Origin: Pseudomonadota bacterium
GTDB lineage: Bacteria; Myxococcota_A; Polyangia; Fen-1088
DNA: 7,607 nt
Assembly (NCBI GenBank): GCA_017881285.1
Contig: JADGRD010000155.1
Span: 1 to 7,607, forward strand
Direction: 5' to 3'
In this document: in pieces, positions 1 through 6,090 of the stretch
How the letters are laid out: every line of letters starts with the position of its first letter
Position numbering within the stretch: position 1 is the first letter of the stretch
Notes under the pieces: model-generated
Seen by the model: only the letters and a program-made list of their open reading frames with translations
What the model was told of the DNA's origin: nothing
Database searches by the model: none
Program-made: the position numbers and the translations under genes

Positions 1-2841
1 CCTCGATGCGATGCGCAGGTAGGGCGACGTCGCCACCGGGGCCTTCTTGGCCATCTCGCAGAAAGCGCGTGCGGCGGCGACGCGCGTCGGGATCTCGCCC
101 TGCTTGAGCGCCTTGACCAGCGGGGGCAGCGCCGCGTTGGGGTGGGTTTGCCCGATCTGACCGAGCGCCTCGACGATGGCCTTGCGCGTGGCGGGTCGCA
201 CCTTGGGGAGGGCGTGTCCCAGGTCTTCGGCGATCAGCGCGGATTGGCTGCCCGCCGCCAAGCGGACGGCGGATTCGAGGGCGGCGCGGGCGACTTCGGG
301 GCTTGGGTCGAGCAGGGCCCTGCGCACCAGCTCCGGCCCCTCGCGTTTCAGATAGCCGTAGGCGCGCGAGGCCTCGGCCCGGACATCGGGCGATTGGTCG
401 TAGAGAAAGACCTTCAAGGGCCTGCTCGCGTTGTCGGGTTGCTTGATGGCGACCACGCCCCACAAGGCCGCGGCGGTTACGCGGCCGGTGGGCGGTCCCT
501 TGGTCGTGGTCGTGGCCAGCTCCTCGACCGCGGCCGGATCGATGAGACGTGCGTAGATGGGCAGCGCGGCCGCGCGCAGACGGGGTGGTGCGTCCGGGGC
601 GACGGCCTTCTCCAGCACGGGGAGCAGCGAGGCCTGCGGCTCGCCGTTCTTGCGCAGGAAGGACAGGGCGGAGATGCGCGCCTCCTCGGAGGCGTGCTCG
701 TCGGCCGCAATCTGCGCGAGCGCGGACATCGCCTCGCGCGGGATGCTGGCGGCGATCTGATCGAGGAGGGTCAGGGCGGTGCGCCGGGCCTGGCTGTCTG
801 TGCTGTCGAGGGCGCGGCGGACGGCATCGGTCGCGGCGGTAGGGGCGCGCGCGGCCAGATCCATGACGCCCTTTTCGGCCAGCCGGCGGAACGACGGATC
901 CTTGTCGGCCAGCGCGATGGCGAGGATGCTCGCGGCGGTGGCGGCGTCGAGACGGGCGGCTTCGTGCAGGACGGCGCCGCGCACGGCGAACGACGGATCG
1001 GCCAGGGCGGTGCGCAGGATGCTGGCGTGGGTGCCCTTGCCCTGCCGGCGATCGATGGCGGCGGCGACCTCGACCCCACGGCGGCGCACGTCCGAGGATT
1101 GATCGTTGAGCGCGGCGGCCAGGATCTCGTCCTCGCCGGCCCCGCCGGTGCCGACCACGGCCAACGCCTCCAGGGCCTCGCGCCGCAACGCCGGGTCCAC
1201 GAAAGCCTGCTTGAGCGAGACGATACCGGCGGGATCGCCGAGCAGGACCAACGAGATACCGCGGGGAACCGGCCCCAGCCCGTCGAGCACGGTGCGCAGC
1301 CAGGTGGGAATCGGCGTGCCGCGGTTCTTGTCGAGGGTGCCCGAGGCGTGGCCCGAGGCGATGCGGCGGGAGAGATCGGTGGCGACACCGGTGGCGGCGA
1401 AGCCGGTGTCGGCGATCACGGCCCCGAAGCGCGGCTGCGCGGGCAGGAAATTCAAGAACGACAGACTGCTGCGCCCGCGCCGGACCACGACCCGGCTCGA
1501 GGGTGAGTCCTGTGAGGGCTCGAAGGCCAGCGTGTAGGAGGTGCGTAGCTCGAACACGAGGCCGAAGAGCACGGCGGCGATCACCGCGAGGGTCAGGCCG
1601 GTGCGCAGCACCACGCGGCGGATGCTGCGCCGGACCACGCTGGCCTCCTCGTCGCCGAGGTCATGCCCCACGTGGGCGCGCACCGAACGGAGCTCGAGCA
1701 AGGTCAGCGCGCTGCCGGTGAGTACACGGCGGCGGAGAACGCGGCGGGCCTGCTGCACGTGCGCGGTGGCGATGGCGCTTTGCTGGCGGATGCGGGGGAT
1801 CAGGCAGGAATGGGTCAGGACGAGCCGGCGCTCGCTCTGCCCAGTCGTCTCGCGCAGGATCCCGCGCGCGACCAGCAGGCTCGCCGCCTTGTCCACGGTG
1901 GCTTCCGACAGATGGCTCTTCGCCGCGAGCTCGGAGGCGGTGAGGCGGGCGCGCTCGGCGGCCGAGAGCAGAATGCGCAGGGCGACGGCTTCACCGGCGT
2001 CGACGATGGCCCGATGAAGAAAGCCGTGAAGAATGGTGGCGGCCCCGCCGTTGCGCTCGTAGCGGCGCATGGTGGTCAGCCGCTGGTCGATGGCGGTGGC
2101 CGCCACGATTTGCAGGTCGGCGGGGAGGCAAGGGCCGTTCTTGCACAGATCCGCGGCGATCAGCCCCGCCAGCCCGGCCTCGAAGAAGGTGCCGGTGTTG
2201 AGCGCGGTTTCCTCGAGAACCTCGGCGGCGTGGGCCTCGTCGAGACCGGAGAGCTCGTACCAGCCGCCGGCGGCGGGCGCGATCCCGGCCAGCTCGTGCA
2301 AGAGATCGAGACGGTGAAAGAACGACGATTCGATGGCGAGGAGGATGTGCAGGCGGCTACCCGAAGCCGCGACCGCCTGCTTGAGCAGCGAGGCCAGCCC
2401 ATCGAGGGCGGTGATGGCCGCCTCGTCGGCGTCGCTGTCGAGCAGCTCCTCGAGGTGGTCGAGCACCAGCAGGGTGCCACCGGGCGAGCTGCGCGCTACG
2501 CTGACCAGGTAGTCCGGCGCGCTTTCCCCCGGCGTGGGCGGCTCGCCCCGCACGCGGCCCAGCGCCTGCCACAGGTCCTGATCGAAGTTGGCGTAGCTGC
2601 CGAGGTGCACGCAGGCCACGCCGCGCTCGGTGAGCGTGGGGAAGAGACCGGCGCGCACCAGCGAAGTTTTGCCCACGCCCGCCTCGCCACACAGGGCGGT
2701 GACGCGGCTGGTGTCCTGGGTCACGAGGGCAAGCAGGGCCTTGGCCTCTTCCGTGCGGCCGAAGAAGAGGCTGGCGCTGCTCTCGTCGTAGGGGACGAGG
2801 CCGCGAAATGGTCCTAGGGCGGGATGACCTGACGCAGACAT
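1..2841 (-). CDS. Membrane-anchored STAND (nSTAND1-type) NTPase with C-terminal HEAT-like repeats, partial (C-terminus beyond left edge)
   Basis: The frame is open from an ATG at 2841 to the window edge, giving 947 codons with no stop. The N-terminus FRGLVPYDE...LFFGR (residues 12-29) is typical of the nSTAND1 ATPase family. Walker A is GEAGVGKTS (52-60, K58), and Walker B is LLVLDHLEELLD with D128 and E131/E132. A winged-helix-like segment lies at about 286-350. Residues about 416-430 form one hydrophobic helix preceded by R404, R405, R408, R409 and R413, so the positive-inside rule places the ATPase in the cytoplasm and the C-terminal part outside. From about residue 535 to the edge come short helical repeats of HEAT/PBS-lyase type, each with a D-x-x-x-x-V/R pattern (starting at D549, D580, D615, D648, D815, D845). 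STAND proteins are ligand-triggered, oligomerising switches; here the HEAT ladder is the probable sensor (inference). No separate effector domain is visible. The start has no clear ribosome site. Ligand and role are unknown. Confidence 0.88.
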   Translation of the reverse strand, partial: MSASGHPALGPFRGLVPYDESSASLFFGRTEEAKALLALVTQDTSRVTALCGEAGVGKTSLVRAGLFPTLTERGVACVHLGSYANFDQDLWQALGRVRGEPPTPGESAPDYLVSVARSSPGGTLLVLDHLEELLDSDADEAAITALDGLASLLKQAVAASGSRLHILLAIESSFFHRLDLLHELAGIAPAAGGWYELSGLDEAHAAEVLEETALNTGTFFEAGLAGLIAADLCKNGPCLPADLQIVAATAIDQRLTTMRRYERNGGAATILHGFLHRAIVDAGEAVALRILLSAAERARLTASELAAKSHLSEATVDKAASLLVARGILRETTGQSERRLVLTHSCLIPRIRQQSAIATAHVQQARRVLRRRVLTGSALTLLELRSVRAHVGHDLGDEEASVVRRSIRRVVLRTGLTLAVIAAVLFGLVFELRTSYTLAFEPSQDSPSSRVVVRRGRSSLSFLNFLPAQPRFGAVIADTGFAATGVATDLSRRIASGHASGTLDKNRGTPIPTWLRTVLDGLGPVPRGISLVLLGDPAGIVSLKQAFVDPALRREALEALAVVGTGGAGEDEILAAALNDQSSDVRRRGVEVAAAIDRRQGKGTHASILRTALADPSFAVRGAVLHEAARLDAATAASILAIALADKDPSFRRLAEKGVMDLAARAPTAATDAVRRALDSTDSQARRTALTLLDQIAASIPREAMSALAQIAADEHASEEARISALSFLRKNGEPQASLLPVLEKAVAPDAPPRLRAAALPIYARLIDPAAVEELATTTTKGPPTGRVTAAALWGVVAIKQPDNASRPLKVFLYDQSPDVRAEASRAYGYLKREGPELVRRALLDPSPEVARAALESAVRLAAGSQSALIAEDLGHALPKVRPATRKAIVEALGQIGQTHPNAALPPLVKALKQGEIPTRVAAARAFCEMAKKAPVATSPYLRIASR

Positions 2842-2888
2842 CAACAACAGAATAGCCGGGCCGGGCTGCGACCGATCAGGAAAGTTTG

Positions 2889-3221
2889 CTAGCCGTCCGA
2901 GGCGAGATCGGATTCGACCACCGCGGGATCGGTTTCGTAGTCGGAAATGACGATTTCGCGCATGGTCGCGTCGGTCGACGAGGGCGGGAAGAAGCCATCG
3001 ACCAGGTCGGCGACCTCGTCGTGCGAGGTGCCCTTCTTCACGGTCGCGAGGGCGTAGACGACGTTGGCGTCATCGACGATGGACAGGAAGCCGATGCGGC
3101 GGCCATCCTCGACCGCCCACAGGTCCCAGACTTCGGACGACTTCGTGCGCGTGGTGCGCGTGGCGTAGAAGGTGCGCGGTTCGTGCCGGGTGATGGGCGT
3201 GATCTTGGGATCGCGGGGCAT
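2889..3221 (-). CDS. Small protein of unknown function upstream of the STAND NTPase gene
   Basis: This is a 110-residue ORF from ATG 3221 to TAG 2889-2891. I do not recognise a family. Codons end mostly in G or C, as in the neighbours, which favours this strand over the overlapping plus-strand frame. The N-terminus is basic and Thr/Arg-rich (residues 7-27). A central stretch with alternating hydrophobic residues follows (VWDLWAVEDGRRIGFLSIVD, 31-50, then NVVYALATV, 53-61), looking like a beta-meander. A possible helix DEVADLVDGFF comes next (68-78), and the tail is acidic (94-110). No signal peptide, membrane helix or cysteine is present, so it is probably a soluble cytoplasmic alpha/beta protein. 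It lies 47 nt upstream of the STAND gene on the same strand, so co-transcription is possible. A TTG at 3230 is an alternative start adding three residues. No good Shine-Dalgarno is visible. Confidence 0.7.
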   Translation of the reverse strand: MPRDPKITPITRHEPRTFYATRTTRTKSSEVWDLWAVEDGRRIGFLSIVDDANVVYALATVKKGTSHDEVADLVDGFFPPSSTDATMREIVISDYETDPAVVESDLASDG

Positions 3222-3306
3222 GGGCCGCAAAAGGTAGCATGATCAGCGACTCGATGCGGAAGATCGGAAAAGCCCAGGGGGCGATGCTGGTATAGCTAGG
3301 CGTGCA

Positions 3307-3334
3307 TTGTCAAGTCAGCTATATGACTTGACAA
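3307..3334. promoter_or_regulatory. Perfect inverted repeat, probable operator of the toxin-antitoxin module
   Basis: Two perfect 11-bp arms, TTGTCAAGTCA (3307-3317) and TGACTTGACAA (3324-3334), flank a 6-nt centre GCTATA. The repeat sits just upstream of the antitoxin gene, and its right arm contains the TTGACA -35 hexamer at 3328-3333. Type II antitoxins commonly bind palindromes over their own promoter and autorepress, with the toxin as co-repressor. That role is inferred here from position and symmetry. A stem-loop acting in RNA is less likely because no U-tract follows. Confidence 0.75.
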
Positions 3335-3356
3335 GTGGGATGACCCGGGGTAATTT
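3328..3356 (+). promoter_or_regulatory. Sigma-70-type promoter for the toxin-antitoxin operon
   Basis: A consensus -35 box TTGACA (3328-3333) is followed by exactly 17 nt and a -10-like TAATTT (3351-3356). Transcription would start near 3362-3364, only a few bases before the antitoxin ATG at 3367, implying a nearly leaderless message. The -35 box lies inside the operator palindrome, so a repressor bound there would exclude RNA polymerase. A weaker TATAGC at 3291-3296 could be an upstream -10, but it has no recognisable -35. Confidence 0.6.
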
Positions 3357-3360
3357 GAGG
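3357..3360 (+). promoter_or_regulatory. Possible ribosome binding site of the antitoxin gene
   Basis: GAGG lies 6 nt upstream of ATG 3367 and is the reason for preferring this start over the in-frame ATG at 3340 and TTG at 3307. If transcription begins at the promoter ending at 3356, this site would fall upstream of the transcript. Either a further-upstream promoter is used, or translation is leaderless. Confidence 0.45.
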
Positions 3361-3366
3361 TTTGTC

Positions 3367-3795
3367 ATGGCAAATCCACATCTTGCGACGACACTCACGA
3401 CCTTCGATGCGACCGTTCATCGCACCAAGAACCGCCTCATCGCTATTCCGGCGGGGGAACAGCGCCGACTTGGGCTGGTTCGCCGTGCCAACAACCACAT
3501 CATCTCGTATTCGATACGTAGTGCCGGAGGTGGTCGTTGGAACCATCACCTCGCATGTCTCACCTACGACAACGAGTTCTCTATTCCCGCCGATGTGGTT
3601 CACATCCAGGGCGGCGACTCGGTTGAGATAAAGATTCACCGGATCATTCCCAATGTCGGAACCGTCCACGGACAGGCGTCTCTAGCGAATGGAGGGGCGC
3701 TCTTGACGAGGTTGGCAGAGGAAGCGGGCGCCGACGAGCGCGCGGATGGCAGCCAGAAGGTCGACGAATTCCTGTACGGCGGCGATCATGGCTGA
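3367..3795 (+). CDS. Antitoxin of a VapBC-like module, with two AbrB/SpoVT-like half-domains
   Basis: A 142-residue protein from ATG 3367. I read two AbrB-like segments by eye. The first is RLIAIPAGEQRRLGL with following strands (about 23-51). The second is EFSIPADVVHIQGGDSVEIKI (about 70-90), which matches the swapped-hairpin pattern of an IP turn followed by GDxVEIxI. AbrB-fold antitoxins normally dimerise through one such segment each, so two in one chain may form an internal pseudo-dimer (inference). The C-terminal part ALLTRLAEEAGADERADG...EFLYGG (111-139) resembles the short helices that VapB-type antitoxins wrap around their PIN toxin. The expected role is to neutralise the downstream toxin and repress the operon through the palindrome at 3307-3334. 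Its 3' end overlaps the toxin start by 8 nt, indicating translational coupling. Base composition is lower in GC (50% over 3361-3420) than in the surrounding genes, suggesting transfer. The family assignment is moderate. Confidence 0.75.
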   Translation: MANPHLATTLTTFDATVHRTKNRLIAIPAGEQRRLGLVRRANNHIISYSIRSAGGGRWNHHLACLTYDNEFSIPADVVHIQGGDSVEIKIHRIIPNVGTVHGQASLANGGALLTRLAEEAGADERADGSQKVDEFLYGGDHG

Positions 3796-4216
3796 GGCGC
3801 CGGTCCTGGTCGATACCGGCTACCTCGTCGCGCTTATCAATCAGAAGGATCTTCTCCATTCGCAAGCCAGGGCGCTCGCACGCGCATGGGAGAAGAGCGG
3901 GCGTCCGCTTCTGATTACCGACGGTGTCCTCATCGAGTTCGCGAACTTCTTCGCCCGCAGTCCACTGCGCATGCTTGCACTCACGTGGATCCGACGTATT
4001 CGCGCGGGAACGCCAGGGTGGATCGTGGATCGACCGACACCGCAGATGATCGAGCGGGCCGAAGCGCGCTACGCCGCACATCCTGACAAGAGCTGGAGTC
4101 TGACCGACTGTTTGAGCATGGAAGCGATGCTCGATCATGGGGCGAAGGAAGCGGCGACCCCCGACCGCCACTTCGTCCAGGCCGGCTTCCAGGTCTTGAT
4201 GAAGGCGAGCCCCTAG
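3788..4216 (+). CDS. PIN-domain ribonuclease toxin, VapC-like
   Basis: A 142-residue protein from ATG 3788, whose start overlaps the antitoxin stop (TGA 3793-3795). The four conserved PIN acidic positions are visible: D9 in VLVDTGYLVAL, E50 in VLIEFANFF, D107 in SLTDCLSMEAM and D126 in ATPDRHFVQAGF. Length and motif spacing are typical of a single-domain PIN toxin. Family members are Mg2+/Mn2+-dependent endoribonucleases that cut tRNA, rRNA or mRNA and arrest growth unless bound by the antitoxin. The target here cannot be predicted. No catalytic residue is missing, so the toxin appears intact. GGCGG just before the start is a weak ribosome site, so expression probably depends on coupling to antitoxin translation. 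An in-frame ATG at 3746 would add 14 residues unlike a PIN N-terminus and is rejected. Confidence 0.9.
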   Translation: MAEAPVLVDTGYLVALINQKDLLHSQARALARAWEKSGRPLLITDGVLIEFANFFARSPLRMLALTWIRRIRAGTPGWIVDRPTPQMIERAEARYAAHPDKSWSLTDCLSMEAMLDHGAKEAATPDRHFVQAGFQVLMKASP

Positions 4217-4221
4217 AGCGC

Positions 4222-4241
4222 CGAACGGTCCTTATCGTTCG
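4222..4241. terminator. Possible hairpin between the convergent toxin and tldD genes
   Basis: CGAACG (4222-4227) pairs with CGTTCG (4236-4241) across an 8-nt loop, in the 26-nt gap between two convergent stop codons. No U-tract follows on either strand, so a bidirectional terminator is only suggested by position. Confidence 0.25.
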
Positions 4242-4242
4242 C

Positions 4243-6030
4243 CTACCGCCAAGGCGCGGGCAGCAGCGGCGGACGTTCTAGCGCGCGGCGGGTGCGCTGC
4301 AATTCGATCTCGCTGATGAGCAGGGCGGGGGCCACGGTGGAGACCGGGACGTAGCCGGATTCGGCGCCGCAGAAACCGTTGAACACCGCGGTCTGATCCG
4401 ACGCCGCCACGATGCGGTTGAGCGAGCCAATCGGGGTGCCCACGAACTCGACGCCGCGCACCAGGGTCTCCTCGCCCGTCTTGCCGTCGACCCGGTACAC
4501 CACGCGCGGCATGCCCTTGAAGGCCTGGAAGTCGTAGGTCGTGGTGTTGGTCTGGCCGCCGCTGATGTCGGCGATGATGAGGCCGAAGGCCTTCTTCTGG
4601 CGGCGGATCTCCTCGAGCAGCATTTCCTTCAGGATGACGTAGGAAACCACCTTGTCGGAGCGGACGATGGTGCTGGCCATGCGCCCGATGGGATCGAGGG
4701 TGCCTTCGGCACGGCCGTGGCCATTCGACTCGAGCGAACCTTTCACGGGCGTGCGGCTCTTGAGGTAGTTACGCAAGATGCCGTGGTCGACCAGGGTGAC
4801 CGGGCGGGCGGCGACGCCTTCGTCGTCGAAGTGGTAGTGGCCGTTGAGCGAAACGTTGCCCACCTTGTCGAGCGTGGGATCGTCGAGCACGCTGACGAAG
4901 GCGGGCAGCACGGGCTTGCCGATCTGTCCCTTGAAGGTGGCGCCCTCCTTGTTGTCGTTCTGGCGCTCGCCCTCGAGGCGGTGGCCGAGCGCCTCGTGGA
5001 AGAAGACGCCCGCCGCCTCGGGCAGGAGTATGGCCGGGCCATTGTAGGGGTCGAGCATCGGCGCCTCGCGCAGGCGCTTGACCTCGCTGGCGAGCTGGCC
5101 GGCCAGACGCACGAGCTCGGCCTCGCTGGGCAATTCCGCCTCGCTTCCGCCGTAGAAACTCTTGAAGTGGTTGACCAAGAGCCCGTCGGCGGCGCGCGCG
5201 GTGGCGAGCAGTTGCAGGGAGTAGATGAGGCGCTCGTTCACCAGCTCGGTGCCCTCGCTGGTCACCAGGTAGCGCGTCTGGTGGTCGGCCGACAGCTTCA
5301 CCTGCGAGTCGAAGATCTCGGGATAGGCCTTGAAGAGGGCCGAGATGCGGCGCAGACGCTCGCTCCACACGGCGCGGTCCAGGCTCAGATGGATCGGCGG
5401 ATCCACGGCGCGCGCGGTCTTCTCGCGCGAGAAGCTGGGCATCTTCTCGTCCTCGACCATCTTGGTCACGCGCGTTCCACGCTTCTTGTGCAGGGCCGCC
5501 AGCGCCTGCTTATAGCGCGCGTCGGTCTGCAGCCACATGGTCGCGCGCATGGCGTCCACGTCGTCGTCCATGGGGGCGAACATGGGCGGCTCGTAGCGAT
5601 CGAAGTCGTCGATGTCGAAGAGCTTCTCGGCCGAGTCGTCGGCGGTGTTGTCGAACTGGTAGCTGCCCACGCGTACCTCGACCGAGCCCTGGCGCACGCG
5701 CTGGTAGTTGTCCTCGAAGAGGGCGCCGAAGCGGGCGGAGAGGTCGTAGTTGTCGTAGTCGCGGACGAGGTAGCGGATGAAGTAGGGGCCGTCCTCGCCG
5801 GGCACGCGCAGCCGCTTCATCGAGCGGCCCATCTCATCCCTGAGCGCGCCGAGAACGATGAGTCTAGGATCCTTGTTCGTGGTGACCGCGGGCTTGGCGG
5901 GCGCGGCGGTGGCCGCCCCCTGGACGAAGATGAGGAGGGCGATGAGGAGCTTGATCGCGTGGGGAGCTCCCCGGCTTTGCCGGGGACGTACCTTCGCGGG
6001 AAGGTTTGGAAACCCTCCCAGGGTTTTCAT
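4243..6030 (-). CDS. Exported TldD/PmbA-family metalloprotease
   Basis: A 595-residue protein from ATG 6030 (ATG 6045 would give 600). Zinc-protease motif HEALGH is at H345, E346, H349 within LLPEAAGVFFHEALGH. A candidate third ligand, C554 in NGFCGAESGYVPV, matches the C-terminal Cys of E. coli TldD. The SGGQTNTTTYDFQ segment and surrounding beta-rich core also fit the family. TldD proteins degrade small or unfolded peptides, usually as a TldD/TldE heterodimer inside the cell. This one instead begins with a secretory signal: a hydrophobic core IKLLIALLIFVQGAATA with likely cleavage after A42, so it should act outside the cytoplasm. It is longer than the roughly 480 residues of E. coli TldD, the extra being mostly N-terminal (about residues 45-250). 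The n-region of about 27 residues is unusually long and is encoded by nested palindromes. No TldE-like partner gene lies next to it. The start is uncertain, as no clear ribosome site is seen; a TTG at 6129 would overlap dapL and is unlikely. Confidence 0.88.
   Translation of the reverse strand: MKTLGGFPNLPAKVRPRQSRGAPHAIKLLIALLIFVQGAATAAPAKPAVTTNKDPRLIVLGALRDEMGRSMKRLRVPGEDGPYFIRYLVRDYDNYDLSARFGALFEDNYQRVRQGSVEVRVGSYQFDNTADDSAEKLFDIDDFDRYEPPMFAPMDDDVDAMRATMWLQTDARYKQALAALHKKRGTRVTKMVEDEKMPSFSREKTARAVDPPIHLSLDRAVWSERLRRISALFKAYPEIFDSQVKLSADHQTRYLVTSEGTELVNERLIYSLQLLATARAADGLLVNHFKSFYGGSEAELPSEAELVRLAGQLASEVKRLREAPMLDPYNGPAILLPEAAGVFFHEALGHRLEGERQNDNKEGATFKGQIGKPVLPAFVSVLDDPTLDKVGNVSLNGHYHFDDEGVAARPVTLVDHGILRNYLKSRTPVKGSLESNGHGRAEGTLDPIGRMASTIVRSDKVVSYVILKEMLLEEIRRQKKAFGLIIADISGGQTNTTTYDFQAFKGMPRVVYRVDGKTGEETLVRGVEFVGTPIGSLNRIVAASDQTAVFNGFCGAESGYVPVSTVAPALLISEIELQRTRRALERPPLLPAPWR
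5961..6026. repeat. Cluster of nested palindromes within the 5' coding end of tldD
   Basis: Four perfect inverted repeats occupy 66 nt. GGGGAGCTCCCC (5961-5972) has no loop. TCCCCGGC-TTT-GCCGGGGA (5968-5986) has an 8-bp stem. ACCTTC-GCGG-GAAGGT (5990-6005) has a 6-bp stem. AAACCCT-CCC-AGGGTTT (6010-6026) has a 7-bp stem. The first two overlap and are mutually exclusive foldings. The span is divisible by three and encodes the odd long n-region of the tldD signal peptide. It resembles a REP-like or other short palindromic element inserted in frame, or a structured 5' mRNA region controlling translation; the sequence alone does not decide. Confidence 0.65.
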
Positions 6031-6067
6031 GTCGATTGGTGCCATGGTTTGTGCCGAGTCTGACCGT

Positions 6068-6081
6068 TTTGCACTGGCAAA
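6068..6081. promoter_or_regulatory. Small inverted repeat in the divergent tldD-dapL intergenic region
   Basis: TTTGC-ACTG-GCAAA forms a perfect 5-bp-arm repeat in the roughly 45-60 nt between the divergent starts. It could be a regulator site, but it is short enough to be chance. No convincing -35/-10 pair for either gene is visible here; TTGCAC (6069-6074) and TATGGT (6090-6095) are separated by only 15 nt. Confidence 0.25.
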
Positions 6082-6090
6082 GAAAGCGCT

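Noticed and set aside
142..1506. Plus-strand 454-codon open frame opposite the HEAT-repeat region
   Set aside because: It is Gly/Arg-rich with no recognisable motif and is the exact antisense of the continuous STAND-HEAT frame. Long antisense frames are expected at this GC content.
1663..2817. Plus-strand 384-codon open frame opposite the STAND ATPase
   Set aside because: It is a shadow of the minus-strand frame that carries Walker A and Walker B. Its own translation has no domain signature.
2886..3242. Plus-strand 118-codon frame opposite the small hypothetical gene
   Set aside because: The Gly/Arg-rich composition is typical of an antisense shadow. The minus-strand frame has better codon use and a more protein-like pattern.
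3319..3669. Minus-strand 116-codon frame opposite the antitoxin
   Set aside because: It overlaps the operator and antitoxin frame and has no motif. The plus-strand promoter, ribosome site and overlap with the toxin favour the antitoxin reading.
5968..5986. Strong hairpin considered as a rho-independent terminator
   Set aside because: It lies inside the tldD coding sequence and has no U-run after it on either strand.
4717..6063. Plus-strand 448-codon frame opposite tldD
   Set aside because: It is low-complexity Val/Glu/Gly/Arg-rich antisense of a gene with a clear zinc-protease motif.
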